Assembly: GCF_022531965.1 (NCBI RefSeq)
Contig: NZ_CP092831.1
Span: 1,392,001-1,456,000, forward strand
Length of the DNA stretch: 64,000 bases
Source of the DNA: Paenibacillus peoriae
GTDB lineage: Bacteria; Bacillota; Bacilli; Paenibacillales; Paenibacillaceae
Direction: 5' to 3'
Both the position numbers and the translations under genes were made by a program. The notes beneath the pieces were generated by a model. The model searched no databases and was not told the origin of the DNA. It saw nothing but the letters and a program-made list of their open reading frames with translations. This document shows positions 51,304 through 61,496 of this stretch, piece by piece (the stretch's first letter is position 1; the number at the start of each line of letters is the position of its first letter).

Positions 51304-51361
51304 CCGGAACCCGGACAAGACCTGAATATAGGAATTGAAACAAATCATTCATAATCCATAG

Positions 51362-53005
<1,644 letters not shown>

Positions 53006-53041
53006 TTAGGGCCTCAAAACCCTGTAATACCGCTATTTAAA

Positions 53042-53068
53042 GGGCTCCCGAGAGGGAGCCCTTTTCTA
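53042..53068 (+). terminator. groESL terminator
   Basis: GGGCTCCC / GGGAGCCC with a four-base loop followed by TTTTC. Confidence 0.93.
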
Positions 53069-53069
53069 T

Positions 53070-53134
53070 AAAATCACATAAAAATCACATAAAAATCACA
53101 TAAAAATCACATAAAAATCACATAAAAATCACAT
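53070..53134. repeat. Six tandem copies of an 11-bp unit, probable attachment-site region
   Basis: AAAAATCACAT is repeated five times without change (53080-53134) after a 10-base first copy (53070-53079). It lies between the groEL terminator and the 3' end of a tyrosine recombinase fragment. AAAATCACATAAAAA recurs at 58855-58869, suggesting left and right ends of an integrated element. Confidence 0.85.
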
Positions 53135-53147
53135 TCTCTGCAACGAG

Positions 53148-53826
53148 TCAGATTTGAAGGATGTCTGAGAAGTGATTTTTAATCTTCGCATTGGCATTTT
53201 TCTTCATTTTCTCCGTAACGTGTGTATAGACTTTCAATGTCGTTTTTGCGTCATCATGACCAACTCGCTTCATGATTGTTTTGATATCAACTTCAGCTTC
53301 AGTCAGCATCGATATGTGAGTGTGCCGAAAAATGTGAGGAGTAGCTTTCTTTTTAATTGAGGTTTTCTTGAGAATACGTTCCATACGGATTAATATATTT
53401 TTTTGAATGAGTGCCGTTCTTGTGGGCAAAAACAAAGTTGTTTTCATGATAATCATCAAATAATTTCTTGCATTCAAGTCTGAAAGCTTGTTGTTTAACA
53501 ATGTGTCTTTGGAGCAAATTCATAACGTTATCAATTATATTAAATTTACCAATAGATCCTGTAGATTTGGGTGGAGTTAGAATGTATTTACGCATATTAT
53601 CAGGATTGTAAAGTGTCTTGGTTATTCGTAACTCATTTAATTCAAAGTTAAAGTCCATATCTTTTAAAGCACAGAGTTCCACAGATCGTATCCCTGAAAA
53701 GGCAAGCAAGTGAAAGATTTCAATGTCATCAGCTTGTTCAAGATGAAGGATGCTATATTCAACGAATATTTCTAAATACTTATTAACTGTAAATTGACGT
53801 TTTGCTTCGCTAATAATGCATTGTTA
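53148..53826 (-). pseudogene. Broken tyrosine-type phage integrase
   Basis: Two overlapping frames on the minus strand together give the catalytic domain. The upstream one (from about 53826) has FHLLAFSGIRSVELCALKDMDF with the first catalytic Arg. The downstream one ends with ATPHIFRHTHISMLTEAEVDIKTIMKRVGHDDAKTTLKVYTHVTEKM, carrying the HxxR, the GH and the catalytic Tyr. The frame changes near 53360-53395, and the N-terminal arm/core-binding region is missing. The integrase is therefore inactive, fixing whatever element it moved. Its 3' end abuts the 11-bp tandem repeats, the usual position of an att site. Confidence 0.8.
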
Positions 53827-53994
53827 TTAATTTGATACGATATGCTGATCATTTTGATGCGCATCTTCATTAAAGTAATGTTCAAACTGTTTTTGCATTT
53901 TATCGGCTACCAAGTGAGTGTGGCGTGAATGCACAATTGCTGTAATGACAAAATAAAGGGAAACTATTGTAAGAAAAAAATAAATTATATTCAT
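53827..53994 (-). CDS. Small single-span membrane protein, 55 aa
   Basis: ATG at 53994 preceded by GGAGAGGAG at good spacing. The first 22 residues (MNIIYFFLTIVSLYFVITAI) form a membrane helix, then VHSRHTHLVADKMQKQF and a polar tail ending HIVSN. No family is recognised. A degenerate relative of its helix region (SYFIISAIVYSQKF) lies at 58421-58535 at the other end of the presumed island, so it may be part of the element's own baggage. Confidence 0.55.
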   Translation of the reverse strand: MNIIYFFLTIVSLYFVITAIVHSRHTHLVADKMQKQFEHYFNEDAHQNDQHIVSN

Positions 53995-54098
53995 CGAAAA
54001 ACTCCTCTCCGGAAGGTAGATGATCGAAGATGGTATGGTTCCATTTGACTTTATGTGAGCCGTATTTTTATTCTATAAAACTTACTGGTCACTTTTTC

Positions 54099-54728
54099 TT
54101 ACCATTCAACTTGATCAAAACGCATGTCTTTATAGTAAAACTCTCTATCATGATCCGTAATCTCCCGAAGAACCCTGCATGGATTTCCAACAGCTATTAC
54201 ATTCGCCGGGATATCCTTGGTTACCACGCTACCAGCACCAATTACACTCCCTTTGCCAATCGTGACTCCTGGAACAATAATCGCTCCGCTCCCGATCCAT
54301 GCCCCATCCTCAATGGCCACTGGTAATGCAAACATCCCGCCTTCTTTGCGCTTTTCTGGATGTACAGGATGATTCGTTACAGCAATCGTTACATTCGGGC
54401 CAAACATGACATCATTACCAATCGTAACTTTATAGTCGTCAACCACGGTTAGATTGAAATTGATATATACATTATTTCCTACGGTCGTATTTGAACCATA
54501 AGACATGCGAATGGGCGGCTCCATCCATACATTTTCTCCAATACTTCCAAAAAGTTGTTTCATTAACGTTTTGCGCATTTCAACATCATCTGGATGCAAA
54601 TTATTAATTTCATAGCATATTGCCTTACCACGCTGGCGTGCTTTTGCCAACTCTGCAGCCTCTTTCGGATAATTAGCATCGTGATCTGTAAATAATTGTT
54701 TGCTGGTCATTCTTTCTTGGATATTCAT
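54099..54728 (-). CDS. Maltose/galactoside O-acetyltransferase-like enzyme
   Basis: A 209-aa left-handed beta-helix acetyltransferase. NIQERMTSKQLFTDHDANYPKEAAELAKARQRGKAICYEINNLHPDDVEMRKTLMKQLFGSIGENVWMEPPIRMSYGSNTTVGNNVYINFNLTVVDD and the His in TIAVTNHPVHPEKR, then GSGAIIVPGVTIGKGSVIGAGSVVTKDIPANVIAVGNPCRVLRE match the Maa/LacA/NodL group using acetyl-CoA. The acceptor sugar is unknown. ATG 54728 has AAGGAGAATG upstream; the frame runs on to 54776. Lies downstream of the MATE gene, likely in one transcript. Confidence 0.9.
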   Translation of the reverse strand: MNIQERMTSKQLFTDHDANYPKEAAELAKARQRGKAICYEINNLHPDDVEMRKTLMKQLFGSIGENVWMEPPIRMSYGSNTTVGNNVYINFNLTVVDDYKVTIGNDVMFGPNVTIAVTNHPVHPEKRKEGGMFALPVAIEDGAWIGSGAIIVPGVTIGKGSVIGAGSVVTKDIPANVIAVGNPCRVLREITDHDREFYYKDMRFDQVEW

Positions 54729-54796
54729 GCCACATTCTCCTTTATACATGCTTATATTTATTAGAGTAAATTGCAAAACCTTATTTATGATCAGGT

Positions 54797-56170
54797 TTAT
54801 GCAAAGTTTCTAGTGATGTTGTTAAGCCATTTAAACTGTCGATATCGAATAAAAGCAATGGGAAGTTTAATCATCTCGTCTAGGCTGATGACGATATATA
54901 AGAAAATGGGGGGGACTTGCCAAACAAAAGCACATAGGTAACTAAGCGGTAGAATAATAAGCCACATGACGACAGTATCGCACCAAAATCCAAATTTAGA
55001 ATCCCCACCAGCCGTGAATATACCCGCTATAGTTGTGGAGTTAAACGATTTGGCTATACAATAATACGCACTAATGTAAAGCATCCCATCTAGGTAACTT
55101 TGAGCAGTTGGATTCAAATTGACGATAGAGTATACCAATGGTTTAATGAACAGAATCGTGCAGCCTGCAATGACTCCAAATATCAAAGCATAAAAGCACA
55201 TTTGGTTGCCCGCATGCTTTGCTTTCTCGATTTCACCCTGTCCCAAATACTTCCCAACAAGTACAGAGCCCCCAGTAGCGATGCCTCCACAGAGAACCAC
55301 TGCTAGATTTTTAACTACAGACGCTATGGAATTTGCGGCTACCAGATCGGAGTTCACATGTCCAATAATTGCAGCAGTAGCGGTAAGAGCTCCTCCCCAA
55401 ACCATATAATTCCCCTGTACAGGCAGAGTATATTTTAGGAAATCTTTTAATAAATTACGTTGAATGCCGTCACGTACAGGCAAACGAAAACGAATGGATC
55501 CCTTGGTTATGGAATGAATCACACAACACGCTAGTTCAACAATCCGTCCTAAAACCGTGGCAAGAGCTACGGCTGAAATGGCCAGTTCGGGCCTTGATGG
55601 GAATAAAATAAAAATGCAAATGGCATTGAAGAAAATGTTCAAAATCAAACATAAGGAACTAATCCACGCACTAAGTTTTGCATTTTCCATACTTCTAATC
55701 ACACTGAGATACATCTGCGATATTCCCATCACAAGATAAGAAAAGGAATTCATTTGTAAAAACCTTGAGCCGAATCGAATCAGTTCTGCATCATTGGTGA
55801 ATAAACGCATAAGTGTACCCGGAAGAAAGAAGGAAGATAAAAAAAACAAAATGGAGACACAAAAGGAGAACATGCAAGCGATACTAAGAATGCGCTGTAT
55901 GGTTGAAGTATCCTTTTTCCCCCAGTATTGCGCAGTGAGGATACTTGCCCCCGCTGACATTCCCATATAAAACAATGTTAATGCAAAAGTAATTTGCCCT
56001 GCGAGTGATACAGCTGACATTGCGGATTGACTAATCATGCCCAGCATAACTACATCAACGGATATCACAGTTGCTGATATTAAATTTTGTAATGCAATGG
56101 GAATGACGAGCGTCATTAACTCCCGATTAAAATCACGATTAGATCCTTTGAGTTGTATGCGGTTTCTCAC
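54797..56170 (-). CDS. MATE family efflux transporter
   Basis: A 457-aa membrane protein with 12 helices in two repeats. RELMTLVIPIALQNLISATVISVDVVMLGMISQSAMSAVSLAGQITF at the start and the halfway APVQGNYMVWGGALTATAAIIGHVNSDLVAANSIASVVKNLAVVLCGGIATGGSVLVGKYLGQGEIEKAKHAGNQM-type repeat are typical of NorM/MatE proteins exporting drugs with Na+ or H+. Divergent from the AraC regulator with a 120-bp shared upstream region, which suggests regulation by it. Confidence 0.93.
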   Translation of the reverse strand: MRNRIQLKGSNRDFNRELMTLVIPIALQNLISATVISVDVVMLGMISQSAMSAVSLAGQITFALTLFYMGMSAGASILTAQYWGKKDTSTIQRILSIACMFSFCVSILFFLSSFFLPGTLMRLFTNDAELIRFGSRFLQMNSFSYLVMGISQMYLSVIRSMENAKLSAWISSLCLILNIFFNAICIFILFPSRPELAISAVALATVLGRIVELACCVIHSITKGSIRFRLPVRDGIQRNLLKDFLKYTLPVQGNYMVWGGALTATAAIIGHVNSDLVAANSIASVVKNLAVVLCGGIATGGSVLVGKYLGQGEIEKAKHAGNQMCFYALIFGVIAGCTILFIKPLVYSIVNLNPTAQSYLDGMLYISAYYCIAKSFNSTTIAGIFTAGGDSKFGFWCDTVVMWLIILPLSYLCAFVWQVPPIFLYIVISLDEMIKLPIAFIRYRQFKWLNNITRNFA

Positions 56171-56292
56171 CTATCTCCTGTCCTCCCCCACTGATCTACA
56201 CAATATAAGGATAGGATAATATCATTGTTGTTTCCATTAATATTAGCTATAATTTTATAAAAATCGTATATTTACAAAGAGAGGGCTTTTTG

Positions 56293-57183
56293 ATGACAAA
56301 TTTAGAGGTGTTTTCTGATTTATCAGAACGTTTGAATTATAATCTTCCTGATTTACCGCTTTATGTCCGAAAGGGAAGCCTTCATCAATTTAACAATTAT
56401 GCAGCAGTAGCGCATTGGCATTTGGACATAGAGTTTATCTACATATTACAAGGATCGATGGATTTCTCTGTGAATGGAAGTATCACTCGATTGCATCAAG
56501 GGGATGGACTTTTTGTGAATAGCCAACGTTTGCATTTCGGCTATTCTCTTGCAGACCATAAAGATTGTTTATTCCTTGTCGTCGTCATTCATCCCTCTAT
56601 CCTTGGTGAGAAGCCTTCATTTATTCAAACATACTGGGGGGAAAAGTTTAGTTTAATGATGGCTGATTTTGTTGTACTTACAGATCAGGTTGATTGGCAG
56701 CAAAGAATATTACTGTCCATTCAAGAAATCTATCAGGAAATGCATAAGGACCATACTCCTCCAAATCCGCTTCGTCTGGCATCACAAGCTTTATCTTTGA
56801 GTGCAACAATAGGGGATCATTTGCAACCCATTTCTGGGCAACCTGGAGTATTGACGCATGTTCAAGAAATGACGCGTTTCATTCATCAAAACTATGATCA
56901 AAAAATAACTCTTGAGGAGATCGCCTACGCAGGAGCCGTTTGCAGAAGCCGTTGCTGTACATTATTTAACAAGTATGTGGGCCAGACACCCAACAATTAT
57001 GTCACTCAATATCGTCTTCAAAAAAGTTGCGAAATGTTAAAAGAAACACGAAGATCCATAAGTGAAATTGCACTTGCCTGCGGTTTTCAAAGTGCTAGTT
57101 ATTTTTCATCCATTTTTCGTAAACAGATGGGTGTAGTTCCGCAAAATTATCGAAAACAAGTTTCGAATAACGATTCAACTTGA
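56293..57183 (+). CDS. AraC-family transcriptional regulator
   Basis: A 296-aa regulator. N-terminal cupin-type sensor: HWHLDIEFIYILQGSMDFSVNGSITRLHQGDGLFVNSQRLHFGY. C-terminal two-HTH domain (about 195-290): MTRFIHQNYDQKITLEEIAYAGAVCRSRCCTLFNKYVGQTPNNYVTQYRLQKSCEMLKETRRSISEIALACGFQSASYFSSIFRKQMGVVPQNYRK. It probably responds to a small ligand and acts on the divergent MATE/acetyltransferase genes. ATG 56293 directly follows an in-frame TTG; GAGAGGG is the ribosome site. Confidence 0.92.
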   Translation: MTNLEVFSDLSERLNYNLPDLPLYVRKGSLHQFNNYAAVAHWHLDIEFIYILQGSMDFSVNGSITRLHQGDGLFVNSQRLHFGYSLADHKDCLFLVVVIHPSILGEKPSFIQTYWGEKFSLMMADFVVLTDQVDWQQRILLSIQEIYQEMHKDHTPPNPLRLASQALSLSATIGDHLQPISGQPGVLTHVQEMTRFIHQNYDQKITLEEIAYAGAVCRSRCCTLFNKYVGQTPNNYVTQYRLQKSCEMLKETRRSISEIALACGFQSASYFSSIFRKQMGVVPQNYRKQVSNNDST

Positions 57184-57488
57184 ATGGAAGTAATACAAAC
57201 CAATTTGAAATAATCTGGATTACAACAGTCTTCCAATCAAATATTATTTTTTCAAAAGCGTAATATAGAAATTCAAACAATAAGGAGTACGGACTTTACG
57301 TAGAGGAACAACCTGTTTTTTTCACGGAGAGCGCTAACATGCCTGCGTCTTTTTAGATATTTTGGGGCAACATATCCCGCAAAAATTTCATTCTTTATTG
57401 ATACATGTGATGAGTCTGCTCATAAATCATTTCTTTTTCGGTACATAATAACCATTGGAAGTGCCTGTTTCTGCAACTCAAATGATAA

Positions 57489-57521
57489 AAGAGCGGGGCA
57501 ATCACACCATTGCCCCGCTCC
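57489..57521. terminator. Bidirectional terminator between araC and the HAD gene
   Basis: GAGCGGGGCAAT (57491-57502) / ATTGCCCCGCTC (57509-57520), perfect stem with six-base loop, AAAA before and CTTT after. 57184-57490 shows nothing else of note. Confidence 0.88.
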
Positions 57522-57555
57522 TTTACATAATGCAATACCAGTTGACAGACAAGGA

Positions 57556-58356
57556 TCACTGCAAATCCAGTATTTTTTGAATCGTGAGAAGAACACCATT
57601 TTCTTCGTTTGACTTAGTAATGAAGTTTGCTGCCTTTTTAGTATTTTCACAAGCATTACTCACTGCAAAACTGTATTTCGCGATTGCCATGAGTTCCACA
57701 TCATTCTCGCCGTCACCAAATGACATTGTTTCCTCGTATGTGACGCCCAACATTTCTTGCAGTTTCTTTACTGTCTCACCTTTATGCGTATGCAATGCCG
57801 TGATATCCAGCCATCTAGCTTCTGAATCAACAATATAAATTTGTCCACCCAACGTATTCTCAACATGCGCTCTTAATGCTGTACTTCGTCCCTCCGTGTC
57901 GAAGACCGTAATTTTGATAAAACAGCTATCTATGTTTGCAAAGGAGTCTGTTTTTAATACACGTTCATAGGAGCCTTTAACAACGTTATACATATCTTCT
58001 GAAATGGAAGAATGAACGTACGCAGCATCACTAGCACATACAATAAGTGTCATATTGTTGTCGAAGTCTTGAATTTGATCAATCGCCTGTAGAGCTAGAT
58101 CTCGATCAATACTAAACTCTTTAACTACTTGGCCATCTTTTTTAATTCGAGCAGCACTGTCACCCAATATCCAAACTCCCTTGCCATGTTCGTCAAACAA
58201 TTTTTCAACACGTTCACATTGTTTACCTGTACATGCGACAAATGTGACTTCTTTTTGCTGCATCTCTGCATAAACTTTTTTGAAAAGTTCGACATCGTAC
58301 AAACTTTTATTGTTCAGAAATGTTCCGTCTAGATCAGTGACTACAAGTTTAATCAT
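57556..58356 (-). CDS. HAD superfamily hydrolase (Cof/YbiV type)
   Basis: A 266-aa phosphatase. Motif I LVVTDLDGTFLNNKSLYD with nucleophile and acid/base Asp, motif II VACTGKQCERV, Lys in the HTHKGETVKKLQEMLGV region, and motif IV MSFGDGENDVELMAIAKYSFAVSNACENTKKAANFIT. The C2B cap lies between. Family members dephosphorylate sugar phosphates or cofactors. Last gene of the presumed island; GGGGGGTAATAAG precedes the ATG. Confidence 0.92.
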   Translation of the reverse strand: MIKLVVTDLDGTFLNNKSLYDVELFKKVYAEMQQKEVTFVACTGKQCERVEKLFDEHGKGVWILGDSAARIKKDGQVVKEFSIDRDLALQAIDQIQDFDNNMTLIVCASDAAYVHSSISEDMYNVVKGSYERVLKTDSFANIDSCFIKITVFDTEGRSTALRAHVENTLGGQIYIVDSEARWLDITALHTHKGETVKKLQEMLGVTYEETMSFGDGENDVELMAIAKYSFAVSNACENTKKAANFITKSNEENGVLLTIQKILDLQ

Positions 58357-58420
58357 ACTTATTACCCCCCTGTTTTTTGTTGGTCTTGTTTATCCTTCTG
58401 ATTGCAATGATCGACGTATT

Positions 58421-58535
58421 TCACTTGCATGTTCTCCACCAGAATTTGAACTTTTGCGAATATACAATTGCGCTAATGATAAAATACGAACCCATCAAAA
58501 CGCACGTGGTCAATATATCCACCTAATATTCCCAT
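58421..58535 (-). pseudogene. Degenerate copy of the small membrane-protein gene
   Basis: ATG at 58535 has AGGAGG upstream but its frame soon stops. In the next frame GSYFIISAIVYSQKF resembles the helix and start of the tail of the 55-aa protein at 53827-53994 (LYFVITAIVHSRHT). The similarity is short, so this is a tentative call. Confidence 0.3.
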
Positions 58536-58854
58536 CAAATTCGCCTCCTGTGAAATTCATAAAACTCTTTTTTTAAATACTTTATAATGGGCATTTAAAA
58601 TGTCTTTAAAAAAATTCAAAACGAGTTGGTCACATGCTTATCTATGATCTCTCGCTACAAAACAAGATTAAAATATGTAACTGGTTTCATGTCAATAAAT
58701 TAATTTCAGTACATTTTTCCAAGTTGCCAAGCCACAATTATGATATGTGATCGTTAAAATGCCAGCTGTTTAGGAAGAGGTATTTTAGAGAATATAAGAA
58801 GGAAATTGTTGATGAGGCCGATATGTGGTGAATATTTCGTTATTTGAATCACAA

Positions 58855-58869
58855 AAAATCACATAAAAA
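58855..58869. repeat. AAAATCACATAAAAA, possible right attachment site
   Basis: Exact 15-base match to part of the 53070-53134 tandem array, preceded by GAATCACAAAA. Together they would bound a 5.8-kb integrated element. Confidence 0.5.
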
Positions 58870-58891
58870 ATCCTGAAAAATTAAATTGAAT

Positions 58892-58964
58892 AAGGTTGTA
58901 TAGGGATATTCAAAAAGTAATTCAATTGGGTTAGTTAGAAAAGCCTTACAACCTTTTTTCTAAC
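58892..58964 (+). other. Two interlocked inverted repeats (pseudoknot-like or switching RNA)
   Basis: AAGGTTGTA (58892-58900) can pair with TACAACCTT (58947-58955), and GTTAGAAAA (58934-58942) with TTTTCTAAC (58956-58964). The order A-B-A'-B' allows an H-type pseudoknot or two exclusive hairpins. 58536-59224 holds no gene I can support. A further hairpin ACCCACTA/TAGTGGGT lies at 59090-59117. Confidence 0.35.
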
Positions 58965-59224
58965 TACACAACTACTACGTGGGTATATACCATTTGTGTA
59001 TCCTCTTAAAAATCAGCTCGTGGAAGATCCATAGTGTACTTATATTAAGTGAACTAGTGTAAATGAAAACGGAGTACCTTGATAGTAAAAATACCCACTA
59101 GGTAGATACTACATAGTGGGTCTATTAAGATTAGACCAAAGACTTCACCTATATGTCTACATGGAAAGGGGAGGGGATAGGAAGCTTAGATTAAACAGTC
59201 TCTTTCAATATATTACGAAAAAAA

Positions 59225-59356
59225 TCACTTTTGTATGGCTTTTTCTTCGGTTAGGGTTTTCATGAGTTGTGAAATGCAGCTTTGTGCTACGCCAAGTAAT
59301 TTTGCATATTCAATTTGAGTTGAATTAGGTAGTTTTTGTATTAATTGTTCTAGCTG
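59225..59356 (-). pseudogene. Helix-turn-helix fragment
   Basis: The minus-strand frame reads LEQLIQKLPNSTQIEYAKLL, GVAQSCISQLMKTLTEEKAI and QK, an HTH with recognition-like helix, ending at a TGA. No start is present; upstream it is abruptly joined to unrelated coding-like DNA on the other strand. It is probably the tail of a plasmid- or phage-type regulator. Confidence 0.4.
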
Positions 59357-59532
59357 ATTTGACCGCCGTCGACCGTTCGGCAGGAATGGGGGCAAAGATC
59401 ATGCTGATGCCTTGTGCGGTGCTTGTGTTAGTCACCATCATTATATGGTTTGGCACCCGTCGCACCGGTCCTGGACTGACACCACAGAACATCGCTTTAG
59501 TCAAGACGGACACAATAAAATTAGACGATTGA
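59353..59532 (+). pseudogene. C-terminal fragment of a membrane transporter
   Basis: An open frame without start reads ADLTAVDRSAGMGAKIMLMP, CAVLVLVTIIIWFGTRRTGP, then GLTPQNIALVKTDTIKLDD and stop. It has one hydrophobic helix and a polar tail and higher GC than its surroundings. Probably the end of a carboxylate- or drug-transporter gene; the rest is missing. A hairpin (59560-59606) follows as its old terminator. Confidence 0.45.
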
Positions 59533-59559
59533 TGAAGCTAATTGAATAAGTCCGTTAAC

Positions 59560-59606
59560 AAAGAGGGTACTGCACTCCAGATTTCCTGGGAACAGTACCT
59601 TCTTTG
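59560..59606 (+). terminator. Terminator after the transporter fragment
   Basis: AAAGA-x-GGTACTG / CAGTACC-x-TCTTT hairpin with a 20-base loop. Confidence 0.65.
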
Positions 59607-59701
59607 CGGCCTGTATATTATTGAATCCCATTCGATTGTAGCCTGTCTCGCGAAAACGTATAGTAGAAATAACGATTGTGCTAAACAGTGAACATTAGTT
59701 G

Positions 59702-59763
59702 AATGAAACGGTGACAGTCTAGGACTTTATTTTCTGGTCCCTAGCTGTTGCCGTTTCATTTTT
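59702..59763. terminator. Long hairpin before the HxlR gene
   Basis: AATGAAACGG / CCGTTTCATT with inner pairs (CAG/CTG, CTAGG/CCTAG) and a following T-run. It may terminate the HxlR transcript from the other strand or read-through from the left. Confidence 0.6.
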
Positions 59764-59786
59764 AAGATCCAGTCTAAACTATTACT

Positions 59787-60149
59787 TTACCCAAGCGGGG
59801 TTTCGCCATCATCAACGGCTTCCGATGTTCCTCCCCAGGTTTCACCCCATATGCGCATTTCCCGAAGTACAGGTATGTACGCCCTTCCTTTATCTGTTAG
59901 CGAATACTCAACAGTAACAGGTGAGGTAGGGAACACCTGGCGGTTGATGACTTCATGCCGCTCAAAATGACGCAGGACATCCGTTAAAGACTTGATGCTG
60001 ACATTGTCTAAATATCTTCGCATCTGATTAAATCGCTGCGGACCCAGACTAAGTAAGGTGAGTACCAAAATAGCCCATTTTCCGCGAACAACCTCCAACG
60101 CCTCGCGAATGGAGATCAGACATTGTTCGTCCTCTTTGCTTATATCCAC
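59787..60149 (-). CDS. HxlR/DUF24-family redox-responsive regulator
   Basis: A 120-aa winged-helix regulator: CLISIREALEVVRGKWAILVLTLLSLGPQRFNQMRRYLDNVSIKSLTDVLRHFERHEVINRQVFPTSPVTVEYSLTDKGRAYIPVLREMRIWGETW. Cys10 stands at the position of the redox-sensing cysteine of YodB, HypR and CatR in B. subtilis. Those regulators control nitroreductases and quinone reductases. The divergent gene here is a nitroreductase and a 22-bp perfect palindrome lies between, so a disulfide- or quinone-sensing pair is likely. Confidence 0.92.
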   Translation of the reverse strand: MDISKEDEQCLISIREALEVVRGKWAILVLTLLSLGPQRFNQMRRYLDNVSIKSLTDVLRHFERHEVINRQVFPTSPVTVEYSLTDKGRAYIPVLREMRIWGETWGGTSEAVDDGETPLG

Positions 60150-60207
60150 AAAATCATTCCTTACTATAGTATAGTTAGTCTAATTTATTGAGCTATATAA
60201 AAATAAT

Positions 60208-60229
60208 GTGTCTACTTTAAAGTAGACAC
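60208..60229. promoter_or_regulatory. 22-bp perfect palindrome, probable HxlR-regulator operator
   Basis: GTGTCTACTTT followed by its exact reverse complement AAAGTAGACAC, in the gap between the divergent HxlR and nitroreductase genes. GTCTAC recurs at 60289. The size and place fit a dimeric winged-helix regulator. Confidence 0.75.
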
Positions 60230-60358
60230 TTAATAATTTATAGTAACACTAAAGCTTATTTAACTGCAATGGTTGAATTTGTTTTGAAGGTCTACTACTA
60301 ATTATTTAGAACATCTTGTGCCAACTTGGGGCAAGGTAATTATGGGGAGGAGAGAAGC

Positions 60359-61018
60359 ATGTCCGTTGAACAATCGTCACAGAAGGTGGAGGCGCAGTTT
60401 TTTGATGTTATTCAAGATCGGAGATCTGTAAGGTACTATGATTCCGAAGTAAAGATCTCACGGGACGAAATGAAGGATATATTGCAGCTAGCTACACTGG
60501 CTCCTTCTGGCGCCAATCTCCAGCCGTGGAGGTTTCTCGTCATCGACTCGCAGGAGCTAAAACAAAAACTGCTTCCGATCGCCAACAGCCAGCAGCAAGT
60601 GATTGAGGCTTCAGCTGTCATTGCGATACTCGGAGATTTGGAAGGCTATAAATTGGCCGAGAAAGTTTACGGGATGGCGGTCGATGCGGGGTACATGCCT
60701 GAAGAGACAGCTAAATCATTCGTGGAGCGATACCAAAGACTGTTCGCGAGTATGCCTCCAGAAAATGTACTCCGAAAAGTATTTATTGATAGTGGACTGG
60801 TATCCATGCAGCTAATGCTTGTCGCCCGTGCAAAAGGCTATGATACGGTCCCGATGGGCGGCTTTGACCAAGTAAAATTTGTAGAAGAGTTTGATATTCC
60901 GGCGAGATACGCTCCAGTTATGCTTATCGCCATCGGTAAGGCGGTGAAGCCCGGACACCGGACGGTAAGATTACCGATAGAAGATGTCGCTTTCTTTAAT
61001 GAATTGCCTAAGGATTGA
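60359..61018 (+). CDS. Nitroreductase family protein
   Basis: A 219-aa FMN-dependent oxidoreductase. FFDVIQDRRSVRYYDSEVKISRDEMKDILQLATLAPSGANLQPWRFLVIDSQELKQKLLPIA holds the FMN phosphate-binding RRS and the SGANLQPW motif; LVARAKGYDTVPMGGFDQVKFVEEFDIPARYAPVMLIAIGKAVKPGHRTVRLPIEDV is the closing block of the YfkO/YodC-like group. GGGAGGAG is before ATG 60359; an in-frame ATG at 60326 is less likely. It would reduce quinones or nitroaromatics under control of the HxlR neighbour. Confidence 0.92.
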   Translation: MSVEQSSQKVEAQFFDVIQDRRSVRYYDSEVKISRDEMKDILQLATLAPSGANLQPWRFLVIDSQELKQKLLPIANSQQQVIEASAVIAILGDLEGYKLAEKVYGMAVDAGYMPEETAKSFVERYQRLFASMPPENVLRKVFIDSGLVSMQLMLVARAKGYDTVPMGGFDQVKFVEEFDIPARYAPVMLIAIGKAVKPGHRTVRLPIEDVAFFNELPKD

Positions 61019-61059
61019 TATTAATCATTCATGTAATATAAAAGAAGCTAAAGGATATG

Positions 61060-61107
61060 AAATGCACCTCCAATTGTTAACCACTACTAACAATTGGAGG
61101 TGCATTT
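61060..61107 (+). terminator. Terminator of the nitroreductase gene
   Basis: 20-bp perfect stem AAATGCACCTCCAATTGTTA (61060-61079) with its reverse complement (61088-61107), eight-base loop, followed by TTG. Confidence 0.93.
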
Positions 61108-61191
61108 TTGAGTTTTTTGGTGGCACCTGATCCTTATTGATCATTAATGAGGATGTCCCTGGACATTTGCGCTGTGGGGCGGACCACTATT

Positions 61192-61460
61192 TCACTTACC
61201 CACGCCATTTGGTTGCTCAATTGCGAACGCAATAGCTTTAGCGATAGAGTAGGGGGATAACCCAATGTTCTGATAAGCTTCGAGTTTGGCTTTCATCTCT
61301 GAGTCCTTTATGGCGTCCAGGGAATCCAATTGTGTGGATCCAGGTGTGTTTGTGAATCCGGGTGAAACGATCGTTACTCGAAGCTTGTTGCTGGCATCTT
61401 GACGCAGGCCCTCTGAAATCGAACGGCAAGCTTTGTCCCCAGACTGGCCTTCGGCTCACT
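61192..61460 (-). pseudogene. SDR oxidoreductase C-terminal fragment with frameshifts
   Basis: On the minus strand SISEGLRQDASNKLRVTIVSPGFTNTPGS, LDSLDAIKDSEMKAKLEAYQNIGLSP, then after a one-base shift YSIAKAIAFAIEQPNGVGK. This is the last third of a short-chain dehydrogenase (the VSPGFTNT region follows the cofactor/catalytic part). The N-terminal Rossmann half and the YxxxK are absent. It ends against the GH13 fragment. Confidence 0.65.
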
Positions 61461-61496
61461 GAACAGTATGGTGTGGAAGACCTTTGAAAAATTTGA

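Noticed and set aside
53070..53134. Tandem repeat as a CRISPR array
   Set aside because: Units are only 11 bp, directly adjacent without spacers, and no cas gene is present.
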